Translations under genes and position numbers: made by a program
NCBI GenBank assembly: GCA_937944275.1
Contig: CALDZH010000026.1
Location: forward strand, 1 to 34,893
Source of the DNA: an uncultured Woeseiaceae bacterium
Lineage (GTDB): Bacteria > Pseudomonadota > Gammaproteobacteria > Steroidobacterales > Woeseiaceae
Direction: 5' to 3'
Length of the DNA stretch: 34,893 nucleotides
Notes under the pieces: generated by a model
Told to the model about the DNA's origin: nothing
The model's database searches: none
The model's input: only the letters and a program-made list of their open reading frames with translations
Shown here: positions 8,177 through 15,595 of the stretch, one piece after another
How positions within the stretch are numbered: position 1 is the stretch's first letter
Layout of the letters: every line of letters begins with the position of its first letter

Positions 8177-9472
8177 TTATTTAACCGCAACCGGAATGTC
8201 CAGTTGCTTGCGGATCTTCTTGATGTCTTTCTTTTTCGGTTGGAAGGGATAGCTGGCAATATTGCTCGGCGGCGAATCGCCGTACGGTCGATCGCAGGCC
8301 GAAATGTCGTCCTGGAATTTACCGGGGCAGCCCGATGTCCGAAACGCAATTCCTGCGTCGATGACATCCGCAAGCTCCGCGTCTGAAATTCCGTAGCTCT
8401 TCACTCTGCCCTCGTCATCAAAGCTCATATGATCGACTCGCACGTCGCGATAATCGATCAGGTAACGTGCGAGCTGCACGCGGCGCCATTGGTCTCGCGG
8501 CGTCGCCGGCAGATGATCCATGAGGGAACCGTCTTCCGGGAAGAAGCAGAACATGTGGCTGTGGCCACCGAGATCGACGAGGTCCTGTACAAGATTCAAC
8601 ACCTCGTACTCTGTCTCTCCCATGCCGACGATGATGTGCGCACCGAATTTTTGCGGACCGAAAATATCCTTCGCGTCGAGCATGATCTCCCAGTATTTCG
8701 TCCACTTGTGGGGCGATTGCACGCCTTTGCCGCGCGTTCTGTCGAATAGCTCGGGCGTCGCCGCATCGAGCGCCACGGTAAAGATGTCGGCGCCGAGATC
8801 TTTCGTGCGCTGCACGTCGTCACGCGTCATGGTCGTCGGGTTTGACAGGATGGAGACCGGAATTGCACCCGGATCAATCTTGTCGGTCCATTGCTCCAGC
8901 ACGGTAAATGTGTCCTGCTCCGACCGTGGGTGCGTGATCATCGAGATACACATGCGATGGAACGGGCTGTTCTCCGGGTCCTTCGCGACGATGTCGACAA
9001 TGTCGGCCATCGGCACCGCCGGCCAGTCCACACGGATGAAGTTGCGATCGGCGTAGTCACGCTCCGCTTCGCGATGACGCGCCAGGCCACAATAGGCGCA
9101 GTTGGCCCGGCAACCTTCCGGGTACGTAAGCAACAGATTCAGACAACGTGTGCACTCGCAACGGTACATTCGACCGCCCATGATCCCGAGCGTAATTGCC
9201 GCCGCATTGGAAAGTTGCACGTATTCCGGCGACTTCATGTGCGGTGCGAGGATATTGTTGTTGGGCAAGTACACGCCTTCAGGCGGAATATCATTGGCCT
9301 TGACATGCTTGCCATTGCGCCGATCGATCGGCGTCTTGCTCGGCAATCGCGGCTCCATCACATCGTAGGGATTGTAGTCGGGAGAATCGGGGACAGTCAC
9401 CGTAACTCCGGAGGAGTTACTGTGACTGTCCCCTTTTGTGGCCGGTGACTTTTTGTGCTCTATGCAACCCAT
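8177..9472 (-). CDS. lipS1: Radical-SAM lipoyl synthase component (LipS1/LipS2 type, COG2516-like)
   Basis: The 431-residue protein has the radical-SAM motif C121, C125, C128 (GCRANCAYCG). Another cysteine group, C105, C107, C110, probably binds an auxiliary Fe-S cluster used as sulfur donor. Archaeal-type LipS1/LipS2 pairs insert the two sulfurs of lipoate and replace LipA in sHdr organisms. I cannot fix which of the two neighbouring proteins is 1 or 2, so the symbol is tentative. The first about 35 residues are a poorly conserved extension encoded partly by a palindromic repeat. The ATG at 9472 has AGGA nine bases upstream, whereas the internal ATG at 9358 lacks an obvious ribosome-binding site, so I keep the long form. 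Confidence 0.85.
   Translation of the reverse strand: MGCIEHKKSPATKGDSHSNSSGVTVTVPDSPDYNPYDVMEPRLPSKTPIDRRNGKHVKANDIPPEGVYLPNNNILAPHMKSPEYVQLSNAAAITLGIMGGRMYRCECTRCLNLLLTYPEGCRANCAYCGLARHREAERDYADRNFIRVDWPAVPMADIVDIVAKDPENSPFHRMCISMITHPRSEQDTFTVLEQWTDKIDPGAIPVSILSNPTTMTRDDVQRTKDLGADIFTVALDAATPELFDRTRGKGVQSPHKWTKYWEIMLDAKDIFGPQKFGAHIIVGMGETEYEVLNLVQDLVDLGGHSHMFCFFPEDGSLMDHLPATPRDQWRRVQLARYLIDYRDVRVDHMSFDDEGRVKSYGISDAELADVIDAGIAFRTSGCPGKFQDDISACDRPYGDSPPSNIASYPFQPKKKDIKKIRKQLDIPVAVK
9389..9433. repeat. REP-like long palindrome inside the lipoyl synthase gene
   Basis: Two 21-base arms (9389-9409 and 9413-9433) pair with a single mismatch around a 3-base loop. The arm tips read GGGGACAGTCAC and GTGACTGTCCCC. 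Such GGGGACAG/CTGTCCCC-tipped palindromes resemble repetitive extragenic elements linked to REP-associated tyrosine transposases. This one lies in frame in codons 14-28 of the minus-strand gene and is translated as part of the N-terminal extension. No transposase is nearby. Confidence 0.8.
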
Positions 9473-9497
9473 TAGTTTCGATCCTGGTTCGTTCGTT

Positions 9498-10535
9498 TTA
9501 CGCTGCGAATGACGATTGCAGTCGTATCTTTAAATCGCTGCCAACCTTGATCGAGCAACAGGAGTGCGCTTGCTCGAACGGCCGGCCAATTGTATGTGCG
9601 ACGGATACGGCACCGTCGGCGGGAAAGGCAATACCATCCAGCCCGGCCATAATCGCGTAGGCATCAGTCACGCGCTTGTGCATGCCTGGTGGCCGCGCAC
9701 AGCCCAGCAGGACCTGCTGGTCCGGTATCCGCTCGCGTGCCTCGAGGAAGATCCGGCCGACGTCCGACGTCTCCGGCGTTACAAAAGTACCTGGTTTGGC
9801 ATAAAACGGCATGATGACGACCAGCACCAACGCGTTAACGTCGTAGCGACTGACCATATCAAGCGCATATTCCTCGCCGACAATTTGGCCGTAATGCAAG
9901 CCGATGACGATGTGCGGCGTGACTTGCATCGACGTCGTGCACAAAGCCGCCAGCGTTTCCTCAAAGTCATCGACCGGACGCTGCAGTTTGTATACCTGCT
10001 CGATAGTCTCTTGCGCGCCGATTACATCCATCATGACGTTGTCGACACCCGCGGACTCCATTTCCTTTGCGCGCCGTTCATCAAGGAGCGCCGTATGCAC
10101 GGCGATCTTGAGTTCAGGAAAATCACGCTTCAGGCCCTCGACGATCGGCATGTAGCGGCCATACGAAATCTCGTTCTTCCGATTTGAGCCGCCAGACAGG
10201 AGAAAGCCGCTCAACTGCTCAGTCTCTATGAGACGCCGCACTTTCTCATCAAGCATCGCGGGATTGGTCGCGGGGATCATCGGCTCGAGGATCTTCTTCT
10301 GGCAGTGGTCGCAATTGAGCCCGCACTCGCCCGCCGTAATCGAAAATGCAGGGAAACTGTTCTTGCCGCAACCTTCCAGCTCGCTGCTTTCATACTCCTT
10401 GAACGTCGGCGTGGAGAATCGGATCGGCCGTGAGATCGCCACATCAGAGCGACGTTCGAAGTCGGTCACAAGGCCAGCATCGAACTCTGCGTCCTCGAGA
10501 TCTTCTATGCGAGAAAGTGCGTCAAGCCAGCTCAT
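9498..10535 (-). CDS. lipS2: Radical-SAM lipoyl synthase component (LipS1/LipS2 type, COG1856-like)
   Basis: The 345-residue protein has the radical-SAM cluster motif C71, C75, C78 (GECGLNCDHC), followed by LEPMIPA. It also has a late Cys pair (SCCS, about residues 328-329) that may hold an auxiliary cluster. With the adjacent radical-SAM gene (25 bp downstream) it forms the two-protein lipoyl synthase described for archaea and sHdr-type sulfur oxidisers. These enzymes convert octanoyl-lysine to lipoyl-lysine using S-adenosylmethionine. The numbering S1 versus S2 is uncertain. It follows the deacetylase-like gene by 12 bp. No signal peptide is seen. Biotin synthase is the likely automatic annotation, but the context argues for lipoate. 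Confidence 0.85.
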   Translation of the reverse strand: MSWLDALSRIEDLEDAEFDAGLVTDFERRSDVAISRPIRFSTPTFKEYESSELEGCGKNSFPAFSITAGECGLNCDHCQKKILEPMIPATNPAMLDEKVRRLIETEQLSGFLLSGGSNRKNEISYGRYMPIVEGLKRDFPELKIAVHTALLDERRAKEMESAGVDNVMMDVIGAQETIEQVYKLQRPVDDFEETLAALCTTSMQVTPHIVIGLHYGQIVGEEYALDMVSRYDVNALVLVVIMPFYAKPGTFVTPETSDVGRIFLEARERIPDQQVLLGCARPPGMHKRVTDAYAIMAGLDGIAFPADGAVSVAHTIGRPFEQAHSCCSIKVGSDLKIRLQSSFAA

Positions 10536-10547
10536 TCATCGTTTCCC

Positions 10548-11645
10548 TTATGCCGCCGGTACCAGCGATAATATCTCTTCGCGGATCGGTCCGGTATGCC
10601 GGATATCCGCGAGCGTCGTCAACCATGACTCATCGACATCTTCTTCATCGACAAGATCACATTCCATTGCGCTAAGGTATTCAACCGCATCTTGCGGCAG
10701 CTGCTCCGGGAATTCCCGGCCGCAGATACGACCCCACATGCCTGCCCAGTATCTGGTAACGGTCCATGGATTATAGCCACCACCTCCAAGGATTACCGTC
10801 GGCAGGCCCTTTTCCACCAGGCTGTCGACCGCATCCCAGAGGCTCACGTTCGACAGTTCCATTTTTGACAACGGGTCGCCGGCCAGGCAGTCCGCCCCGC
10901 AGCACAGAACCAGTGCATCAGCTCGAACCTCATCAACCAGCGGCAGCACTGCATTCTCAATGAGATAGTCGAATTCACTGTCATTGATCCCGCGTGGTAC
11001 AGACAGGTTATAGGCGCCCGCTTCCGGCCTTGAATGCGCGCCACTGAACGGCCAACGCTTGGCCTCGTGGATCGACAACGTCGTCACCCGGCGCTCTTCA
11101 AAGAATGCGTCTTCGACACCATCACCATGGTGCGCATCCAGATCGATATACAGCACGCTTTCGCTGCCATGCTTGAGCAGCGTCAGAATCGCAAATACCG
11201 GATCGTTGAAATAACAGAAACCGCTCGCGCGATCCGTGCGGCCATGGTGCGTGCCGCCTGAGGGATGAAAAACAACCCGGCCCTGGGTGGCGAGCTCGGC
11301 CGACAGGATCGAACCGCCCACCGTCATCGACGCACGCTCAAACAAACCTGGAAAGAAGGGGTTTTCGAACGTACCAACCTGGTAGCGCTCTCGCACATCC
11401 GGTTCAACCTTACCTGTGGCGTTTGCGTATTGCAGTGCTCGTACATACGCCCGATCATGGAACTCGAGTAACTGCTCGATAGTCGCGGGCTGGCTCTCGC
11501 GAAACCTCGTTTCGTCCAACCAGCCAAGCATCTGCAACAGATCGTTAACAGCCGCATGGCGAACGATATTTAGTGGGTGATTGAAACCAAATGCGGGTTT
11601 CCGGTAGATGTCACTACCAACAAAAAAAGGTTCGGCATCGGGCAT
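10548..11645 (-). CDS. Histone deacetylase/AcuC-like zinc amidohydrolase (possible lysine deacylase)
   Basis: The 365-residue protein keeps every catalytic feature of the HDAC/AcuC family: tandem His H133-H134 (GGTHHGR), zinc ligands D170 and H172 (DLDAHHGDG), the third ligand D252 (CCGADCLAGD), and the transition-state tyrosine Y291 in GGGGYNPW. Bacterial homologues remove acetyl groups from lysine (AcuC on acetyl-CoA synthetase) or open acylated polyamines. Here it is the first gene of the lipoate-assembly and sHdr series, 12 bp before a lipoyl synthase gene. That placement suggests action on acyl-lysine within this pathway, for example on lipoyl- or octanoyl-lysine of the carrier; this is inference. 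No ribosome-binding site is apparent before the ATG, and a TATAAT element lies only 12-17 bases upstream. Confidence 0.9.
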   Translation of the reverse strand: MPDAEPFFVGSDIYRKPAFGFNHPLNIVRHAAVNDLLQMLGWLDETRFRESQPATIEQLLEFHDRAYVRALQYANATGKVEPDVRERYQVGTFENPFFPGLFERASMTVGGSILSAELATQGRVVFHPSGGTHHGRTDRASGFCYFNDPVFAILTLLKHGSESVLYIDLDAHHGDGVEDAFFEERRVTTLSIHEAKRWPFSGAHSRPEAGAYNLSVPRGINDSEFDYLIENAVLPLVDEVRADALVLCCGADCLAGDPLSKMELSNVSLWDAVDSLVEKGLPTVILGGGGYNPWTVTRYWAGMWGRICGREFPEQLPQDAVEYLSAMECDLVDEEDVDESWLTTLADIRHTGPIREEILSLVPAA

Positions 11646-11736
11646 CGATCGAGAATATTATATTTCACTAATAAAGACAATTCTGATAGTCTAATATGAC
11701 GTTGGTGTATACCCCTTAAACTACGAGGTTATAAAA
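11646..11736. promoter_or_regulatory. Divergent regulatory region between the lipoate/sHdr series and dsrE3A-tusA
   Basis: This 91-bp AT-rich gap separates two divergent sulfur gene sets and must hold promoters for both. On the minus strand a perfect TATAAT lies at 11662-11657, without a good -35 at 17 bp. The octamer AGAATATT (11652-11659) and an ATTCT (11680-11684) resemble half-sites seen upstream of aprM. CTAATA occurs twice. The plus-strand gene has a GAGG ribosome-binding site 8 bases before its ATG. Confidence 0.55.
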
Positions 11737-12225
11737 ATGTCCGCTGAAGAAAAAAGCATGTCAATCATTGTGACCAAGGGGTCGCTTGACTGGGCATATC
11801 CGCCTTTCATCCTGGCAACCACAGCGGCCGCGATGGGCCTCCCGGTTACCATGTTTTTCACCTTTTACGGTTTGCCTCTGTTGCTAAAGAAACTGAATTT
11901 GCAGGTGACGGCTGCGGGCAACCCGGCTATGAAAATGCCTATGATGGGTATGCACATGGGCCTGCCCAATCTGCTGACCGCAGTCCCCGGTGTCGACGCC
12001 GGCTGCTCGATCATGATGAAGAACCTGATCAAAAAGAAAGGCGTTGCGTCGATAGAAGAACTTCGTGAAATGGCCGTTGAGGCGGAAGTTCGCATGATCG
12101 CCTGCCAGATGACTCTCGACCTGTTCGAGTACGACAAGGCGGACATGATCGAAGGCATCGACATTGGTGGCGCCGCGACATACATCGAGGTAGCGTCGCA
12201 GTCTGATATCAACCTGTTCATCTAA
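11737..12225 (+). CDS. dsrE3A: DsrE3A-type sulfurtransferase
   Basis: The 162-residue protein is a DsrE/DsrF-like family member with the motif SIIVTKGSLDWAYPP near the N-terminus. A Met-rich segment (residues 65-74) and cysteines C90 and C123 follow; C123 in IACQMTLDLF is the conserved persulfide site of the larger DsrE3 proteins. Hydrophobic stretches near residues 24-50 look membrane-like, but related proteins are soluble. DsrE3A and TusA pass sulfane sulfur in the cytoplasm towards oxidation, here probably sHdr since no dsr genes are seen. tusA follows by 27 bp. GAGG eight bases upstream supports the ATG at 11737. Confidence 0.9.
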   Translation: MSAEEKSMSIIVTKGSLDWAYPPFILATTAAAMGLPVTMFFTFYGLPLLLKKLNLQVTAAGNPAMKMPMMGMHMGLPNLLTAVPGVDAGCSIMMKNLIKKKGVASIEELREMAVEAEVRMIACQMTLDLFEYDKADMIEGIDIGGAATYIEVASQSDINLFI

Positions 12226-12252
12226 TTGCCAAAGAATACGGAGTAATAATCA

Positions 12253-12480
12253 ATGGCTGACCACACTCTTGACGCAAAAGGCCTCAACTGCCCATTGCCC
12301 ATCCTGAAAGCCCGCAAGGCCCTGAAAGAAGTACCTGACAACGGAACGCTGGAAATTCTCGCGACCGATCCCGGTGCCGTGGCTGACTTCGAGGCATTCT
12401 GCCGCCAGACTGGCAATGAACTCCTCGAACATTCAGAAGACGATGGTGTTTATCGCTTTCTGATCAAGAAGGCCGCCTGA
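12253..12480 (+). CDS. tusA: TusA sulfur carrier protein
   Basis: The 75-residue protein is a standard TusA/SirA-family sulfur carrier with the hallmark CPLP motif (C13 to P16) after the strand DHTLDAKGLN. C13 bears the persulfide. In sulfur oxidisers TusA sits between rhodanese/DsrE-type transferases and the oxidising machinery. Here it follows dsrE3A in a two-gene plus-strand operon. The spacer carries GGAGTAATAATCA just before the ATG, giving a good ribosome-binding site. It ends 23 bp before the convergent phosphoesterase gene, and I see no terminator hairpin in that gap. Confidence 0.95.
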   Translation: MADHTLDAKGLNCPLPILKARKALKEVPDNGTLEILATDPGAVADFEAFCRQTGNELLEHSEDDGVYRFLIKKAA

Positions 12481-12503
12481 GTAACAGGACCTCTGAAGCA
12501 ATT

Positions 12504-13262
12504 TCAAGCACCAACCGTCCTTGTGTGACTGACAAGGTCGGTCGCGCCGGACAGTTGGTGCAGCATGTAGACGGGTCGACCCCCGGCCTCGACTTCATCG
12601 ACACCTTTGCGAACATCCACGGCCACACTTGGCATTATGCGTGCCTGCGTGCCGGCCCACTCCCGTTCGACCGGCCAGTGCACGTGTCCGCAGAGCAACC
12701 CGGCCACCTGTGGATGCCGGCTCACAATGTCCTCCAGTGCCGCAGCCTCTTCAGGACGACGATAGCCCCCGACGTAATGATCACCAACATCGAACGGCGG
12801 ATGGTGGATAAACAACAGAGTCGGCCGGTTGGGCTGCTGGCCCAGTACCCCGTCGAGCCAGTCCTGTCTCGCTGTGCAGAAACGCCCCTTGCGCTCGCCG
12901 ACGAGCGTTGAGTCGATGCCGACGAGGCGAATATCGTATTCGTCGATCACGTAGTGCAGGAATTCGCCGGTCCCCGCTATGTAGGGACAGTCACCAAATG
13001 CAGCGCGTAATTCGTTCTTGTCATCGCGATTGCCGGGAACCAGGTAGACAGGTGCATCGAGCGGCGCCAGTAATTCGCGCAGGTGCGCATACTCTTCTGG
13101 CTGGCCGTGCTGGACCGTATCGCCGGTAATAACTACCGCATCGGGATGCTGTTTATTGATGTCCGCAACGGTGCGCCGCAGGCAATCACCCCGCAGCTCA
13201 GCTGCGGAGTGCTCTGCTTCCGGTACCAGGATGTGGGTATCGCTGATCTGGGCGATTAGCAA
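12504..13262 (-). CDS. Calcineurin-like (class III cyclic-nucleotide/CpdA-type) phosphoesterase
   Basis: The 252-residue metallophosphoesterase shows the family motifs in order: D8 and H10 (ISDTH), D48 (GDT), N78 (GNRD), H153-H154 (HHPP), and H193/H195 (GHVH). The usual GNHD reads GNRD, a common variant in the CpdA-like branch. The start must be the TTG at 13262, because the aprA stop codon lies in the same frame four codons upstream and MLIAQISDTH matches the family N-terminus. It is the last gene of aprM-aprB-aprA, 9 bp after aprA. Its substrate is unknown: cAMP is the textbook choice, while an adenylyl metabolite of the APS pathway is speculation. Confidence 0.88.
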   Translation of the reverse strand: MLIAQISDTHILVPEAEHSAAELRGDCLRRTVADINKQHPDAVVITGDTVQHGQPEEYAHLRELLAPLDAPVYLVPGNRDDKNELRAAFGDCPYIAGTGEFLHYVIDEYDIRLVGIDSTLVGERKGRFCTARQDWLDGVLGQQPNRPTLLFIHHPPFDVGDHYVGGYRRPEEAAALEDIVSRHPQVAGLLCGHVHWPVEREWAGTQARIMPSVAVDVRKGVDEVEAGGRPVYMLHQLSGATDLVSHTRTVGA

Positions 13263-13271
13263 TACGCTGAC

Positions 13272-15116
13272 CTAGTCGACAATGTGGTATACGGGAGCCT
13301 TCTCCATCGCCCACTCGCCCGTTTCCTGGTGATACTGCGACAACGTGAAGCAGTGCCAGTCATTGTCATCCAGCTTCATGTGATCGCCGCGATAGTAGTA
13401 GCCCGGCCAGCGCGTCTCTTCACGGAACATCGTGTGATGTGTTACGGATTCAGACGCCAGCAAGCGATGCTTCAATTCCCACGCACGTTGCAACTGGTGC
13501 AGATCCTCGGCTCCGATCTTGTCCAGGTCTTCGCGCAAAGTGCCCAGCAGTTCGAGGCCGCGCGTGAGCAAAGGCTCGTTGGTCATGTAGCCGGTGCTGA
13601 TGCCGCCAACATATTCATCCATGATCTTCTCGAGACGCTGCAGACCCTGAATCGGCAGGAGGTAGCTCGGCGATACGGTGCCCGCGACGATTTCGTTGCG
13701 GCCAATCTCGTAATTCTCGAGCGGCTTGTACACCTCTTTCCTGAGGTTCTCGTACTCGTCCTCGCTGACCTGCGGTGCATCCTTGCCCATATCCTTGATG
13801 TAATTGACCGCAGCCTTGGCAGCGATGCGGCCTTCCGTGAACGAACCCGAGGAGAACTTATGGGCCGTGCCACCGATGGTGTCACCGGCACCAAACAAGC
13901 CGTCGACAGTCATCATGCGGTTGTAGCCCCACTGGTACTCATCAGGCGCGTAGTCTTCCGGCCCACTCGCCCAAGCACCTGAACACGTGGCATGCGAACC
14001 CATGACGTAAGGTTCGGACGTCGTCAGCTCGGGGTTCGTGTATTTGGGATCGATATCCTGCGCCGCCCAGACAACGGCCTGCCCGACCGTCATTCCAAGG
14101 AAGTTCTCCCAGCCGACCGTTTCCTTGTGCGGATCCTGGAAAGCTTCTTTCGTGACCATGCGGATAGGTCCACGGCCAGCCTTCAACTCTTCGAGGAACG
14201 CATGGTTTCTGAGGCAGGTCGGTACAGGATGACGATCAACGTAATCCCCGACCAGTGCCTTGGTATTTTCGTACCAGGTCGATTCGTATTCGTTGCCGTA
14301 AGCGTTTTCCGTGTACGTCTTCAGATGCAGGAAGTAGGCACCAACCGGCCCGTAACCATCCTTGAAGCGCGTCAGGACGATACGGTTCTCCATTTGCGTC
14401 ATCTTGGCGCCGACCTGGATCGGTAACGCGTACGCGGAGGCGCTGCTCCACGGTGCGTACCATGTACGGCCCATGCCCTCGCCAACTGCGCGTGGTTTGT
14501 AGATGTGCGAGGCGCCGCCCGCGGCCACGATCACGGCCTTCGCACGGAACACATAGAAATCACCCGTGCGGACGTTGAAGCCAACGGCGCCAGCCACCCG
14601 GCCTTCCTTTTCCTTGTCCATAAGAAGGTGCGTCACCATGATGCGGTTGTACACCTTGGTGGCAGCCTTACGCGCGGCTTCGGCGACGATCGGCTTGTAG
14701 CTCTCGCCATGAATCATGATCTGCCACTTGCCTTCGCGCACGTAGCGACCCGTTTCCGGGTCTTTCATCATCGGCAGACCCCACTCCTCGAACTTGTGCA
14801 CTGAGGAATCAACATGCCGGGCAATGTCATAGCCCAGGTCCTCGCGCACAAGCCCCATGAGGTCATTGCGAGCATAGCGGACATGATCCTCGGGCTGATT
14901 CTCGTCCCACTGCATGCCCATGTAGCAGTTGATCGCGTACAAGCCCTGGGCGACCGCGCCGCTGCGCTCGATATTCGCTTTTTCTACGCAGACAATATTC
15001 AGGTCACGGCCCCAGTGCCGCGCTTCGTAAGTGGCGCCGCAACCAGCCATGCCACCGCCAATGACAAGAACGTCGGAATCCACAAAATGTGTTTTTCTTC
15101 GAGAGAACAGGCCCAT
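13272..15116 (-). CDS. aprA: Adenylylsulfate reductase alpha subunit AprA
   Basis: The 614-residue flavoprotein begins with the FAD-binding motif GGGMAG (20-25) and has the typical AprA segments ERSGAVAQGLYAINCYMG and GGASHIYKPRAVGEGMGR. Running in the oxidative direction, AprBA combines sulfite with AMP to form adenosine 5'-phosphosulfate. Near-full family length and intact motifs suggest activity. No signal peptide is present, as expected for a cytoplasmic enzyme that takes sulfite from the sHdr reaction. Its ATG overlaps the aprB stop by one base, so the subunits are translationally coupled. The gene order aprM-aprB-aprA with sat upstream is that of sulfur oxidisers rather than sulfate reducers. 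Confidence 0.97.
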   Translation of the reverse strand: MGLFSRRKTHFVDSDVLVIGGGMAGCGATYEARHWGRDLNIVCVEKANIERSGAVAQGLYAINCYMGMQWDENQPEDHVRYARNDLMGLVREDLGYDIARHVDSSVHKFEEWGLPMMKDPETGRYVREGKWQIMIHGESYKPIVAEAARKAATKVYNRIMVTHLLMDKEKEGRVAGAVGFNVRTGDFYVFRAKAVIVAAGGASHIYKPRAVGEGMGRTWYAPWSSASAYALPIQVGAKMTQMENRIVLTRFKDGYGPVGAYFLHLKTYTENAYGNEYESTWYENTKALVGDYVDRHPVPTCLRNHAFLEELKAGRGPIRMVTKEAFQDPHKETVGWENFLGMTVGQAVVWAAQDIDPKYTNPELTTSEPYVMGSHATCSGAWASGPEDYAPDEYQWGYNRMMTVDGLFGAGDTIGGTAHKFSSGSFTEGRIAAKAAVNYIKDMGKDAPQVSEDEYENLRKEVYKPLENYEIGRNEIVAGTVSPSYLLPIQGLQRLEKIMDEYVGGISTGYMTNEPLLTRGLELLGTLREDLDKIGAEDLHQLQRAWELKHRLLASESVTHHTMFREETRWPGYYYRGDHMKLDDNDWHCFTLSQYHQETGEWAMEKAPVYHIVD

Positions 15117-15580
15117 TAGACGACTCCCTTCTTGAGTTGGTCCGGAGTCAGCGCGGGTAACCCACCATCAATATTCAGTACATCCGGTTCGTGTGCGAGC
15201 TCCTGGCTCTTGTAGTCTTCCTCGCTCGGCGGCGGCAGTTCAGCCGGCGATGGAATCGTTCCCCACTTGGTCGTCCGGATCGGGGATTCGAAGTTTTTCT
15301 CATGGCCATTCCGGAACTTGACCTTCCAGGAGATGGTGCCCTTGTCTTCCTCTCGAAGCACTCGGACACTGTGGCCCAGAGGCGCAAAGTCGGCATAACC
15401 GCGAGCATCGATTGCATTCTGCGGACAGGCCTTAACGCAGGAGTAGCACTCCCAGCACATGTTCGGTTCGATGTTGTAGGCACGGCGATAGGTCTTATCG
15501 ATGTGCATGATGTCGGACGGGCAGATGTCAACGCAATGTCCGCAACCGTCGCAACGTGTCATATAAACAAATGTCGGCAT
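15116..15580 (-). CDS. aprB: Adenylylsulfate reductase beta subunit AprB
   Basis: The 154-residue protein has two ferredoxin motifs, C10, C13, C16, C20-P and C42, C45, C48, C52-P, which hold the two [4Fe-4S] clusters that take electrons from the AprA flavin. The C-terminal tail after residue 90 is the hydrophilic arm that wraps AprA in known structures. It lies 15 bp after aprM and overlaps aprA by one base. Electrons would go to AprM in the membrane and then to quinone, as proposed for sulfur oxidisers that carry aprM in place of the Qmo complex. Confidence 0.97.
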   Translation of the reverse strand: MPTFVYMTRCDGCGHCVDICPSDIMHIDKTYRRAYNIEPNMCWECYSCVKACPQNAIDARGYADFAPLGHSVRVLREEDKGTISWKVKFRNGHEKNFESPIRTTKWGTIPSPAELPPPSEEDYKSQELAHEPDVLNIDGGLPALTPDQLKKGVV

Positions 15581-15595
15581 GGTATTGCGTTCCTT

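Noticed and set aside
9389-9433. Insertion sequence or intrinsic terminator
   Set aside because: No transposase, no target duplication seen and the element is translated in frame; a T-rich stretch follows only on one side and lies within the gene.
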